Shown here piece after piece: positions 32,490 to 45,010 of a stretch of 64,000 nucleotides of DNA. Made by a program: the position numbers and the translations under genes. A model generated the notes under the pieces. The model did not search any database, was not told the origin of the DNA, and was given only the letters and a program-made list of their open reading frames with translations. Every line of letters starts with the position of its first letter. The stretch's first letter is position 1. The DNA is from Platerodrilus igneus (Eukaryota > Arthropoda > Insecta > Coleoptera > Lycidae): assembly GCA_036346225.1 (NCBI GenBank), contig JARFIW010000999.1, positions 3,579,001 to 3,643,000 on the forward strand. Reading direction: 5' to 3'.

Positions 32490-33113
32490 ATAAAGAAGTG
32501 AGCAATATATTACGATCTGTGAATTATAATGTATTCGGTTGTTTCTTAATTTTCACGGAAAATTTTCTGCTCGAATCTAGGTTATTGTCGTACAAATACA
32601 ATTGTGCGAGAAGCTTTATTCGAATTTACGTAGGTTGTACATAGTAGAAGGGCTTATGCAACAATTCCAATGACGTTAGCTACACCTAATATAAAATATC
32701 GATTTGTGTCCTAGAAAGTTGTATCAAATTTCTAAAGCGACTGGATTTGAACATGTAGTTCAACTGTCCAACTATACCCTTCGGTTAGCTGAATTTATTC
32801 CTATTATGTCATTTATTCTAAAAAGTACGCGAAGTAGACTATCTTATATATCAAGTTTTCTTCTGTTTGTTTTCGCATTTCTATTGTGTAGCGTAACTTC
32901 ACCACTTTAGGTTTCAAATTCCAAAAACACAACCCGAAATTTTTTAGTATAAGATGCTTTAATGATTAATTTGTCCGTTCTAGTTATAGTGCGGTGTTGA
33001 TCGATGAGCTATTGTTTTTGAACTGTTCAAAATTCTATTTTATACAGGTAAATAAACTTCATATAACGTTTTCCTCCGAAAAACAAATATAATTATATTT
33101 AACCAGGAACCAC
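32490..33113 (+). repeat. Dispersed repeat P, copy 2
   Basis: Same-strand counterpart of 21,846-22,475 (see that entry). It ends shortly before family X copy X2, so P may be the distal part of a larger element containing X. Copy X3 lacks P, which argues against this. Confidence 0.7.
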
Positions 33114-35616
33114 TATAAAGAATTATAAAAGGCAACATCGGTTTCCAGTGTTGGGAATGTAACGGAGATTGTTGTGCCAAATTCACGTTAGTTACCTGAA
33201 TTAATTTTGAACTCTGTCTTATAAAACATTTGGGCGTCAACCCAGCAGATTTCAGTCTTCCTAGAAAATGAGTGTTTGAAGAGACGATTTTAACGGTTTT
33301 TACTACAATATAGGTCGATGGAGCCTTGTGTACATGTTTTCTCACTTTCTACTAATTTAAAAATAATCACAAATTATTAAAAAACTTAAAAGTCTTTTTC
33401 AGCTAACATGTATTATCAAACATGAATATCATAGCAAAATAAAAAACTAAGTTATATCTTGAACTAGCAAATAACCGTGTATCTAAAAAAAGAAGAAAAT
33501 TAAATTTATTAATTGTAGGTGTACAACGAAATTAACAGTTACATATAAATTATTAAATAGAATGGTGGTGCTTGTCTATATAAGAACTTCATGTTTACAA
33601 TACATTTTTACTAAGCGTACACCAACGTAAAAGTTCTTTAAATGAAATAAGTTTTATTCAACCAATTATTAAACATGCATCAGCATGAAATGCGCAGCAG
33701 GTGGAAAGCAAAATTGCAATGATACACAGATTTACTAATCTTGTACAAAGCTCAAACGACCTTGTAGTGCAGGACAAAGGGTCGTAGGTAGTGCAATACT
33801 CCAACTTTGTATTGTAGGAAGGCATCCAGCATGGACACTTTCACTTGCAATGATAATTTTAATTTCCGCATTTACGTTCACGTTTGGAAACTTGTTTTAA
33901 TCACCGTCATTTAACCTATCCGATCTATGACCTTATCTGCACGACAATAATTGTCTAGCTCTACCTGTAGTATGATCTCGAATAACTGAAGATAAAAACT
34001 CCATTCTCTTATTATCTGTCGGTTTATGTAAGTTATAACGTCCCTGGGTATTATCCAATTTTTCTCGTCCACACTGATTGTGCGTCTAAAGCTGTCCTAT
34101 TATGTAGTTCAATGTAATTATGTTTATGTCCACCGCCATCTTGTCCTCACACTTTTGGAAGTGGCGCAAGGTAGGTTTTGGGCCTCTTGGAGCGTCTTTT
34201 TAAAAAGGCTTCTTCCAAAAAACTCTTCTATCAATTTTATTTAAACAGAATTTATAACATGAATTTAATAACAGGTACGTTATATTCAGTAACGTATTGA
34301 AATCAAAAAATATTATAAGTTGAAAATCACTATTTAAAATAACTAAAATTAGGGTGAGTAGCTTGAACAACCAACCATGTTAAAGTTGTAAAGCTCAAGA
34401 CTGTCTGACCCTCCTGGAGTTCTCAGGGTAATTATGCTATCCCTGCTCTTTACATCACTTGTGGGAAACGCAGATCTCATGTCTGCTGTTTCTTTATTCA
34501 ATACAAAGTATTCCTTCTTAATAATCTTAATTCTAACAATAAGTTTCTTATAATCTATTGTGCAGTGTCATGTTACGTCTGGAATACAAAGTAGTTGCAT
34601 CCGTTCTCATGTCTGGTTTATGAACTTCCATTAACCTTTTGTAATATGTTCTTCATTTATACGTTGTAACATTCTATTCTTTAGACTCAATAATTGCATT
34701 TAAATATACATATTGTCGTGAAATTATAGGTTAAATAGGTCTAGATAATAAAATTTTAACAACTGCGTATATAGGAAATAGGAACAATTTATTTACGCGC
34801 CAAATTAATCAGTGTATATAGTGAAAACGGACGGATATTAAAATATTTTTCTATTTTTAAATTAGAAAGTAAAAATTGCATAACGGCTAGAGGCTACATG
34901 AAAACTCAAGGATATGCATAATTAGTTGTAATAGTTTAAATCAAGCGCATGGGATAAGAAACGGAGCTTTCAAGTATAGAAAATCAATAATTTAAACGCA
35001 TATTTCCATTTAAATAAACGAAACGTTCGTTATACAAATCCTAAAAAGTGGTAAACTCAGAATTATTATTTTAAACGGACAAGTTGCTTTGAAGAAACAC
35101 CTGTTAATTAAAAGTCAAGTTCAGAGAACGGAAATATACGTTGAGACAAAATTTGTATAGAATTGGTTGTAACGGTCGGTCCGACAAGCTGATAAAATAA
35201 CAAGTGCTTTGAAGACTAAGTGAAAGGAAAGATCTATAATGCAAAATAGACAGAGAACACGTACAAGAAAACGTTGATTACAACACACGGCTAAAATGCA
35301 CGGGAGATTTGAAGGTCTACAACAATATTGATTTTCTGTAGCTTGAGAGGGGTTCTAAAAGAGACATGGGTGAAACGGAGAAAGGTAACTAGGAGGTAGA
35401 ACGTTATAACAGGGGAAAGCAATGTCATTGGTCGAAGGCTAGTAGTTTTGAGAAGCTCTCGTTTGTTGATGTTATTGAACGAATTTCATAGTAACAACAC
35501 AATAAACTTGGAATATTTTCAGAATTTGAAGTTCGTTACGATCAAAATTTAGAGAATTGGTTTTAGAAAATAAACTTTTCGATAAAAAGAGATTCCGTGA
35601 GGTGTATTGAAAAGCG

Positions 35617-35650
35617 TATAAAACACTGGGAGAGATATTAAAGCTCTCTT
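35617..35650 (+). promoter_or_regulatory. Core promoter of X2 (TATA + CTCTCTT)
   Basis: TATAAAAC at 35,617 and GCTCTCTT at 35,643, 26 bp apart. Confidence 0.6.
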
Positions 35651-36670
35651 GCTTTTGCTCTTGCTATTAGATCTTATATCGGTTAGATCTCTAACGTAAT
35701 TGCTATTACGTGCTCTTATGTGGTACTGATTATTGTTTATTCGTTGAAGTAGCATGAAACATTTTATTTTAAAGTGTGTAAAACTGTTGGTAACGTACCG
35801 GAAACGTATTAAAAGTGATTTGCACAAGTCGGTGCTAGCGTATCAAAGGTGCTGTTACTACACGATACAATCTAATGATAGGATGGTACTTGGATAAGCG
35901 AATCGAAAAGCTTAACTAGTATGCGTAAAGTGTAGTGAGTTTGGAAGGTTAAGCTTGATCAAGACCATTAGCCAGGTAGAATTACTAAAAGTGGTGGCAG
36001 AGATTTCGATAGTGAGTAGGGATCAGTTGGATCCAAGCATAATCACGAAGTATATGGACACAACGACGAGGGTTTTGGTACACATCTTCAGAGGTAACGA
36101 TGGACAAAGCTTACTCCAGGTAAAAAAAAATAATTTTTTGCTTTTGCTTGAACATTAGTGCTGATATTTTGCTGCTTAAGTGTTTTGACTTATTGGGGTA
36201 TATTTTATTACCATTAAAACTCATTTAAAGGGGTTTATATACAGGACAATTAATGTTGATTATTTAAAAATGTTTATTGATAATATAAAAATGTTGTTGT
36301 AAGGAGTAAATGGGTCTTTAGCTTTATTTTAAGTAAAAATGCAATGTGTAAATGCATTTAGAGTAACTGGGTTATACTGAGCTCAAAATTTACTGTTGCT
36401 TTTCGCTTTTACGTTGTTGATGTTATTTTTGAGAGTCAAAAATGTCGCAACATTATTTTTGGTAACGCCGGCAACAAATTCCTTTTATTTTAAAAATTAC
36501 AGTTTATTAATTCGATAAATTATTGCCAGAATAGCATTCAATTCAGGTTATTTTAATTTATAGATAAATTGAAACATATGCCAATTCTGACAATAACTAA
36601 ATTAAAACAGATCGGTGTGATTCGGTTCGCTAGTAAATTGTGGCATCGGTGTGCACGTCAAAATAACCCC

Positions 36671-36700
36671 TTGCACCCGTCTTAGAGTGGGTTCGAAAAC
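36671..36700 (+). other. Primer-binding-site-like motif after X2
   Basis: TTGCACCCGTCTTAGAGTGG then GTTCGAAAAC, about 1.05 kb after the TATA box. Compare TGGCGCCCAACGTGGGGCTC, a common insect form. Confidence 0.4.
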
Positions 36701-38689
36701 GTTAAATTTCTAAATTGGTGATCCTTGCCTTCCTTCAATGACCATCCTAAATCTCACTCTTTAAACGCCTATTTAAAGTGAGCTGCAGATCTTGGGTAAG
36801 TTCATTGCTTTATTTTTGTTTGTTCATGTTTAAAAAATTACAGTCCACTGTGTCTTAACCGAGCGTTAATAATTTTAATTATAAAATGTTGATACGTATT
36901 ACTTAGTGTTCCCTTTTAAAAGTATCTTTAACGATACATCAAACAAAATTTTTTAATTTGGTCTACTTTACTCTATTGTTGGGACACCCTGTACTTGTAT
37001 TAAAATTAAAACTTTTTCTGTTGTTATTTCAACAACGATCCTAAGACATATGGATCGAAATGTCATTAAAGATTACATTACAAACAATACATAATTTTAT
37101 TCCCAAAGAAGAGAAAGAAGAATATGTATATACATGTTGCTACGAATTTTCTTTTGCTGCACTAAAAGCACCAGCCCCACGTTGTGAGCCAGTGTAACGA
37201 ATTATTTCAAATCAAATATATGGCAAGCCCCAAGCATGGGTGCCAGTGAAACTTTTTTTATTGGTATTTACTAGCGTTTCTCTTGTTAATACATATATCT
37301 GACTTTAGAAGTTGGGTGTCAGCAAAACAAAGTCTTCCGACATAACTAGGGGTCTATTCCTTGGGTAGAGCTATGAGCAATGGGGGGGGTAAGTCGAAAT
37401 CTGTTGGGGGTCACACTCAAACTAAAACAAACAGGTGCCACCAAGTCCAGATTAATTCATGTTAATAGCATGGCATATTTCTAAGGGCGGACGTGGAGAC
37501 CCAAAGAAAAAAGATCGCCTTCGCTGACAAAAACCTGTCTTAACAGAATAAGACGCTGTTCCTGTAAGAAAGAATAATAATTAAGTCACATAGAAAATGG
37601 GAACACTGTTTGTGTCCCTCAAATATGCCTAAAAATGCAAAAAGAATATTTTCTACATAAGGGTGGCATCAAAATTCAACTCTTATTGCTTTTCGGTTAT
37701 TAGGTTTGATCATACTTAATCAAAATAAAAACTTTAAGCTTGGATTAATAATTTACTAGAAGGAATCTCTTTTCTGTAAATAAAATTCAATGCAATAAAA
37801 TTAAATAATTATTTGAATTACTTTAAAAAAATTAACGTAAGGTTTATCAACCTGATTCTTGATCAAATATATTACAACAAAGTGTTACTGGTTACACTAA
37901 TACTTTCTAACCCATTCAGATCTGATTCGGTCGGTTACATTATAACAAATTTACATTATAACAAATTAAAAAAAACAAAATTTTCTCGTTAAGTTAAATG
38001 TGCTAATTTCATTTTAAATGAGAATGTTCACAAGAATATTCTCGTTTTCAAAGGTGGTAGTAATATAATACTAAACATCTGCTTCCGATGATACAAGTGT
38101 CAGCAGCATATTTCAAACAAACAAGTGACGTAACAACAGCTGTTAGGTTATGCTGAAGCAACGTGTTGTTACTTACACATTAAACTGAGTGAAATTTAAA
38201 TTTGATACTGGAAAATCAACAAATGAAGTGAATAACAAAATCGTATTTCTACGTATCGAAGCAAAATAACGTGCATTCAGAATGAAGCACAACAGAATTT
38301 CTTAAAGCTACTACGAACCAGACAAAACTGCTTTCCTCTACTGGATTGGGAAGTGCATCGTCGTGCGGAATTTACTGCAAATATCAAATCAAAGTAGTAT
38401 CTTGGCTCGGAGCAACAAACGGCCTCCTACTAATTAGATCTGCTTTCCATCCTCTAAATACACGTGTTAAAGTGATGTGGTTTTCTTAACGTTGATTCAA
38501 AGTTCTAAATTCTTGTCGCCTAAACTGTGTAGCGTAATCTTTCATCGTCTAATCTTAGTTGTAATCTTAGTTTGCGTTGCTAAATCTGCGTTCCTAAATT
38601 TTGTTCCTAAATTTTGCGTTCCTAAGTTTTTTGCGCTAAACAAATTTTCAAATTAGATACTATAATAACGAGTATACATTACCAACCGT
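36701..38689. other. Unassigned stretch with two primer-binding-site-like motifs
   Basis: On the minus strand, CTCACAACGTGGGGCTGG (37,168-37,187) and GGCACCCATGCTTGGGGCTT (around 37,215-37,238) resemble primer-binding sites, so a minus-strand LTR remnant may lie at higher coordinates. GACACCCTGTACTTG at about 36,980 is an insect-repeat-like sequence. At 37,940-37,968 TTACATTATAACAAA is repeated. At 38,580-38,640 a 15-bp unit (TGCGTTCCTAAATTT) is reiterated. No gene. Confidence 0.4.
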
Positions 38690-39025
38690 TATTCAGAAAG
38701 TGTGTCACACAATTAAACCGACCCGCAGGTCACTGGCCATTCTTTTATTATACATGTTGCTGCTGCTTTTATCTATGGCCGAGTGCTTGTCCCGCGCTCT
38801 CGCATGATGGGAGGATCCCAAGGGGGGAGTTGTCAATCCTCTCAACGCGCGTGCGAGTGGCTGTGGAGCACACCGACATCCAAAACAAATAGACTAACGA
38901 CTCAAGATGCTATTTAAATGTAATTTAATTGTTAAACGTATTACGACTTTACTTAATAAAGGTGTTTTAACATGTGTTGTACCTTTAATGAAGAGATTTA
39001 TTAATTCAAAAATAAAATTGTTACA
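38690..39025 (+). mobile_element. 3' end and LTR of an unidentified LTR retrotransposon
   Basis: A polypurine tract AAGGGGGGAG (38,820-38,829) is followed by TGTCAATCCTCTC at 38,831. The putative LTR runs to TTGTTACA (39,025), 195 bp, with TG..CA ends and an AATAAAGG signal near 38,957. The preceding GC-richer segment would be the 3' UTR. No partner LTR is seen in the window, so the call depends on the tract and ends alone. Confidence 0.4.
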
Positions 39026-41679
39026 ATGTGAGGCCCCTAGATCTCAGAAACTATTTACACAAGCACTAATCGACTAATCTAATTTAAACAAACACTATAC
39101 ATAATTCTTGTAACAAATCGATCAAACTTATTTCATTTCATTTACAGACTAAACCAGACTGACTAAACTAATCAACAGCAGCAACGGTAATTTTATTTGA
39201 CCACAATCCTCCCGTAACTTTCTAGACAGCATGAGATTACACCCGAATTGTCTTTTGTTTGTTTTCTATCGGTTCTTTAAATACAGTATTGTAATAGTCA
39301 ATCATTCCATTTCTAGACTATCCGGCGCCGATGAAACCATAATCGATACAATATTTATATCTTGAAACCAACTGCACATATTTACTTTGTAAATAATATT
39401 CAGTAATTTCTGGTGTATTTGTGCACACACTTTCATTTGTATATGTTTGATAAATTAGTCTGATGATTGTCTACTGCCATATTCCTTTCATTGGAATTTT
39501 CATATATCAAATCATTTTATTAAATGTATTTTGTTGTTTTTCAAACCTTTGCGTTAGGGCGCGCATTCCAGACGTATGTATAATTGTGATAATGACTTCT
39601 ACAATTCATTGCAGAAAGATGCAATACCTAAGGATAAGTTTATTAAGAACACGTAAAAAAATCTAATCGCAAAACTCATTTAAATAATACAAATGTTGAA
39701 CGTAAACCCAAATACGAGACATAATCGATAAAGGAAATTGAGAAAGTAAATATTGCTCTCAAGAGTACAATTTGCACAATGAAATAATAAACATCAGCGA
39801 TCAATGAATTTGACATTGGGAAACTGAAGTGGCGATAAAACCTTCGTTGTTCTTTTGTTGGTTTTGCGGATACCATGGCTCGGTACTTAAATCACTGATC
39901 ATGATGTGTATTATGACTGCTTTTCTAGAATTATAGAGTTCTACAGATAATAGCTCTAGTTTGACATAATCATTGGAATTTAATGGTTGTCAATTGCTTT
40001 TCTTATTGAGGTTAACGGGGTTTACTATAAACTATTGCTTATTAACGATTAACGAATATGGAGGCGACTGCTATTTAAAATATCTTCTTGATGTGTTAAC
40101 AAATGAAAGGAAAGCTTTTCGCCTTTCAAACTTATATTTGAACCCAATAGCAACCCAGTTTGAAATTAAATTAGGTGTTGGGTAATTTTTATTTAAAAAG
40201 CAACGTAAAGTTGGCCTTTTCCACACTGGGCACAAAATCTTTGATCAACTTCTTTCATTATAAATTTCTGTCAAACGGCTTGAAAATTAAATATCCAATC
40301 GTTAAATTGGTTTCCCCTTTACTTTGTCCGACGCTATTTTCCACCTCTTTATCACATGATAGAATTTAGTTTTATTGGCGGATGATACGAAACTCCGGGC
40401 ACGACTCAAAGATATGACCCTTATGACAAAATGCATGCGTAAGACAAAACATGACCCTTATGAGATTTTTTATGTAATGTTCTCAATATGGACTATCCGT
40501 GTATGGAAGAGAAATAGGCATACACTAACCTAACTATACTGACTTGTCTGTCTCACAGGCGTGAAGGCATTGTTATTAACGTGGTCTTCTAATTCGCTAT
40601 TGAAGGTCGTTTACCCAGCCTTGGGCGAGGTCATTTTTTATTTACTATTATACGTATTCTTTCCACAATATTAGCATAAAGTGATCTGTAAAACTGTTAG
40701 TCTATTTATTCTTACAAGCATAAGGTCATTTTATTAACTTGCTCTTTTAACACATCATCCCAGAGTAAGCAATGTTACGTAATAATAGCATCTAGGTGGA
40801 ATTCGCTAATGTTTAATACCTGTTAGCCGGTTAATCATGATATTTAGAAATACACATGCAAGGTCTGTTTCACCAAATTTTAGCGCATTTAGTAACATGG
40901 GATGAGTGTAATACATTTTGCATGCTTAAGCTATTCATAAAAAAATTTGCACATAATTGGATATCAGGAATTTTTAGCGTTATTTTTGTGTAATATATAA
41001 AAGTAACAACCTATGCGATAATACTGTTTATTTTGCACATACCGTGCAAAAGTATTCATTGCAAAAATTAATATACAGAGGCATCTTTCTACATTCAAAT
41101 GCCTGGTGCAATACTTGAAGATTTGATAATGTTCTGGTATTCCAATTATTAAATTAATTAGGTTTCATCTAAAAAGTCCGTTGTTTACCAACGACTAATT
41201 TCAATCACATATTAATGCAATATTCTAGCATAAATGCTTACTATCCTTCATTAACAACTTCTCAAAAGTGTCTTTAATAGTTAGTTACGCGCATCTTTAA
41301 ATAGAACAAACGAGAATTGATTTAAAATTATTATGATTTCCAGATAACGTATAATTTCGATAGAACTGCTGTTACAATAAACGCCATTCAATACAGAGCA
41401 AATTTTTGTAAAAACAACAAATTCAGCAATGCTTTGAAAGATGAATGCAATTGGTATACCTACTAGAAATTTTGAGAATGGGTTTTTATAACGAGGTGTA
41501 CTAACTACTTGTTTGTATACATCACTGAGCTTTCACTCGATAATTATTAGATCATTGTTTACGATGATGTCAAAGAAACTCCAAAACTTTTATGTTTACA
41601 TACAATCACCAGGAAAAGATAGTTTTCTCATTAGCAGCCCGGTTTAATTATAAATGCCTCGAGTTTGTGTATTAATTGT
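39026..41679. other. Unassigned AT-rich stretch
   Basis: 2.6 kb without a supported gene, RNA or repeat. Short open frames (60-70 codons) have no motifs. Confidence 0.4.
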
Positions 41680-41840
41680 GCTACGTATCTAGACGTAGAC
41701 GGAAAAATCGTAAATACTAAGCTAACTACCAAACGAGGAGAGTGGGATTCACCTAAATACAAAAGAAAAGCACGTCGCCCAAAAATTCATGCTACGTACC
41801 TAGACGTAGCCGAAAGAAACGTAAATACCAGACTAACTAC
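41680..41840 (+). repeat. ~108-bp tandem repeat interrupted by the Gypsy insertion
   Basis: Unit 1 (from TGCTACGTATCTAGACGTAG) and unit 2 (from TGCTACGTACCTAGACGTAG) both contain CTAACTAC. In unit 1 it continues CAAACGAGGAGAGTGG and GATTCACCTAAA. In unit 2 the continuation CAATCGCGTAGAGTGG and GATTCACCTAAA is found after the Gypsy element at 47,509-47,555. Unit 1 therefore serves as an internal empty site. Confidence 0.8.
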
Positions 41841-42407
41841 TGAACCAGTTTGCTCCGAAAGATCAGACATTCCAGGAGGCGTGGAAACGAGTGGCTGCCC
41901 TTGCAGATGTTGGCCCAGGCTAGCGGCAACACCTCGCATGCGGTATTTTCGTGATCCTTTTAGTTTTACCTGTTACAACCTGTGGATATTTAATAATAAC
42001 TCGTAGATGGATTTACGTAGTTTAATGACTTGTAACCAATATCACAACATAAAAAACAAACACAGCTAAATAAAAATTCGCAGCACGCACCGTAACTACA
42101 ATGCGGCCAGCGGCGTTGCCATTAAAACAACAACAAAGAAACAATACTAAAACTATAACTTATCTGTAAAGTACAATCCAACTGATCCACATTAGCATCC
42201 TATCACTGCCACACTCTTACGGATCACTCTATAATTTAATTTCAACGCAAAGTTCACAAATTAAACTAGGTTCTAGAACACCCGACACGCGCTGGGATAA
42301 ACGTGCCGCATTCTCTCGCGCGCTTAACCCTACTGACCTTTACCTATCGGACCAACTTAACCCTTACGGCTCCTTCTAGCTACTATTATAGGGGGCGGCC
42401 TAGTACA
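41841..42407 (-). repeat. 3' LTR of the Gypsy element
   Basis: In element orientation it starts TGTACTAGGCCGCC and ends CAAACTGGTTCA. Nearly identical to 46,942-47,508. Confidence 0.95.
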
Positions 42408-42424
42408 TCACCCCCCTATAAGTT
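42408..42424 (-). other. Polypurine tract of the Gypsy element
   Basis: Minus-strand TATAGGGGGGTGA sits immediately before the TG of the 3' LTR, where plus-strand synthesis is primed. Confidence 0.85.
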
Positions 42425-42477
42425 AAACTTAATTGCTAAACATATTTTTGTAATTAAATTGAACATATACTTAATAA

Positions 42478-43639
42478 TTACAATGTTAAATTTTGATACG
42501 GTACAACATACGGTTTTAAATTCCTAACATTCTGTATTCCCAACAAGAGACCCCTAGTGTCGTCCCGTACTTCATAAGAATTTGGCTCGCGCTTAGCCAC
42601 AATCGTAGCAGGCCCGCAATAAAGCAAAAAGAATTTCTTAATCTCCTTGTCTTCCGCAGAAGACGGGATGAGTACGAACCAGTACTTTATCACCAATCTT
42701 AAAATCAATACAATTTTTATGGATCCTTTGATGACGTAATTTACGTTTTTCAGCCTTAGATTTTAATTTATTATAAGCTAGTGTTATAATTTTATCCCAA
42801 CCAACATCCGGTATGTCACTTGTAGGAAAAATAAGGTTTTTAATATTAGGGTTATCAATATGATCACCAAAATGTAGTTCACGAGGGCTATACCCAGTCG
42901 AGTCATGGACTGCCCTATTAATCCATTTCCTTACTCTATCTAGCATTAAAGCCAAGTAACACAATGATCTCAACATACGCACAATTTCTTTATTAACCCG
43001 TTCCGTCTGGTTTCCCTGCGGAAAGTACACTGACGTGTGAGTTACCTTTACACCTAATATATTCAACGACTCTTTCCAATCTTTGCTCGTAAACTGGCTA
43101 CCATTATCGGAAAGAATGATCCCTGGTTTACCAATCTCGATAAAATATTTCTTGACCAAACAACGAACAATCGCTGCTGTATTAGCACGTTTAAGAGGGT
43201 GCAAAGTAACCAACTTACTAAAAGCGTCCATAATAACTAATAAGAAAGTCGCCCCCGCCCTTGATACTGGGAGCGGACCAATGAGATCAACACATACGAT
43301 TTCGTTGGGCGCTTTAGGTAAAACACTATGATATTCGCCATAAATTCTAATCGAACTCTTCGCCTTCTGGCACAAATCGTAGCTTGAAATAATTTTTTGA
43401 ATGAAATGTTTCATCCTCTGAAAATAATAATCACGACGCAGCATCTGGAAACACTTTTCCGCCCCAAAATACCCATTATCTACATGTTCTTGCCAAACCA
43501 ATGTACTTATTTGGGAAGCAGGCACACATACTTTAAACTCTGGCGAACCTTCGTAGCCTCGCCTAAATAAAACTCCCTGATACACCACAAACCAATCAGC
43601 GCACCTTTTCGGAACTTCCTCCTTCAATAATCTAGACAT
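42478..43639 (-). pseudogene. Gypsy integrase
   Basis: The frame 42,638-43,639 covers the zinc-binding region, the catalytic core and the start of the carboxy domain. The frame 42,478-42,708 completes it after a shift near 42,660. The zinc site is damaged: HVDNGYFG has Y for the second H, and SYDLCQ has Y for the first C. The catalytic triad is kept: CVDLIGP (D), LSDNGSQF (D), QTERVNKEI (E). The core ends in a 'GYSP.EL.FG' block. The carboxy end has GDKVLVRTHPV, then KKFFLLYCGPATIV and YEVRDD..NVRNLKPY, the usual SH3-like region. It would insert the cDNA, but the altered zinc domain and the shift make this copy doubtful. Confidence 0.93.
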
Positions 43640-44110
43640 TATTTTACAACAGAATTCGTTTTCCCTTGGTCCTCAACAATATTTCTTATACCTAACTGGA
43701 CCCCTTTACCTAGTTCCGACTTCTTTAATGCACAAATTTCTGTCGGCACCCTCTCACATTTTTCAAGTTTCTCCTTTCCCTTGATTGGATAACGCGATAG
43801 AGCATCCGCAAGGACATTCTCCTTCCCAGCACAATATTTAACATTAAAAGCGTATTCTTGAAAATACCACACCCACCTAGTCAAACGCGAATTTAATAGT
43901 CTGCAGGACATTAAAAACGATAGAGATTTATAATCGGTGATCACAGTTAATTCTCGACCTAGCACAAATACCCGCCACTGCTGCAAACAATGTAATACGG
44001 CTAATGCCTCTTTTTCTGTAACACAATAATCAATTTCAGGGCCACGCAGAGTCCGACTAGTGAATGCCACAATATCCTTTTCTGAAGTTTGCTCATTTAT
44101 TTGAAATAAA
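43639..44110 (-). pseudogene. Gypsy RNase H
   Basis: RNase H domain of pol. It begins in the preceding frame with FIQTDASDVGLGGF (first catalytic D). After a frameshift near 44,105 it continues as EQTSEKDIVAFTSRTLRGPE, IDYCVTEKEALAVL (catalytic E), LTVITDYKSLSFL (catalytic D) and NVKYCAGKENVLADALSRYP (terminal D). All catalytic positions survive. The frame runs on through a connector to within one base of the integrase ATG at 43,639. Confidence 0.9.
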
Positions 44111-45010
44111 AACCACCTAAACCCACATCAGATGCATCTGTTTGGATAAAAAACACACGGTCAAAACACGGATGCTTCAACATAGAAATCGCTAAAAACC
44201 TCGACTTAATTTTCTCAAACGCTTCTTGTTGGTTCAAAAATATCGGCCTATGTGACAACAGCAACTTGTACGATTTATTTTTTTCTTCTTGAGAAAAGTT
44301 TTCTGCGCGATCCACTACCTTTTTAATTTCAGACACCTTACACGGCACTATCTCCTTTTTTAATTGAATTTCCTCATTTTTCTCTTCCGACACTGGACAA
44401 ACAGTCAACCGACCATCAGGTTTTGGTCCCATACTAAACCCTATGCTTATCGCTCTTCCTTCAAAAATACCCGATAAACAATTTTTTGAAAAATCGATTT
44501 TAATTTGATGATCAGCAAAAAAATCGCATCCGAAGATGACATCACGAATTAAATTCGGAACTACCAGACAAGGGTAAGCCAATTCGAAATCATTAAATTT
44601 AAAATTCAAATAAAATTGATCCCTAACAATAGAATTCTTGCCCGTCGCAAATGTAAAATATCGCTATTAATTTGCATTATCTTTAATAAAAAGTCTTTTG
44701 AAATGCAGGTAACTTGACTGCCCGAATCTACTAATATTTTTACAGCAACAGTCTCAACTGTCGTTTCAATGGTTGGTGCCAACGCAACTGACTTTATATT
44801 CTTTTTGTCTTCTAGTAAAAGGTCATCCCCGTTTTTATTAAATAACGCGGCCACAGCCGATGGTCGACTTCCCCCTGGACTACTAACAGTTTGAGATTCA
44901 CGACTCCCTTCATCCCTATCATTATTATTGTAATTACTATTAGTATTATTTTCCCTATTTTCAGAGCGGGCACTATTACCGCCTCCAGAATTTGACGTAT
45001 TTGATCTCAA
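44097..45010 (-). pseudogene. Gypsy protease joined directly to RNase H (RT deleted)
   Basis: 44,606-45,010 holds an asparagine-rich stretch and then the aspartic protease with VKILVDSGSQVTCIS (DSG at 44,720-44,728). 44,097-44,609 completes the protease (LVVPNLIRDVIFGCDFFADH) and a linker to SYKLLLSHRPIFL. In normal Gypsy pol the RT follows there for 300 or more residues. Here the next residues are NQQEAFEKIKSRFL...KHPCFDR, the tether just before RNase H. The frame is open across the join, so the loss looks like a clean in-frame deletion. No YxDD or other RT block exists anywhere in the element. Confidence 0.88.

Larger units (their letters stand above)
33114..36700 (+). repeat. Dispersed family X, copy X2 (LTR-like, ~3 kb)
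   Basis: Collinear with 50,031-52,740 from about 33,540 on. Shared blocks include AAGCGTACACCAACG / AAGCGTGCACCAACG, the TATGTAAGTTATAACGTCC / TATGTATAAGTTAAAATGTCC block, TTTAAACGCATAT.., GTAACGGTCG, CAATATTGATTTTCTGTAG (with X4), GTCATTGGTCGAA (with X4), the TATA/CTCTCTT promoter, and CATCTTCAGAG followed by CTCCAGGTAA. No long frame is conserved between copies. The 67-codon frame at 35,955-36,158 does not stay open in X3. Confidence 0.72.

Noticed and set aside
35955..36158. 67-codon frame in X2 as a possible first coding exon ending at CAGGTAA
   Set aside because: The corresponding stretches in X3 and X4 do not keep the frame or the peptide. Only the DNA landmarks are conserved.
41665..42006. 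113-codon frame as a possible host gene
   Set aside because: Its first half is a 36-residue repeat from the 108-bp tandem units, and its second half is Gypsy LTR sequence.
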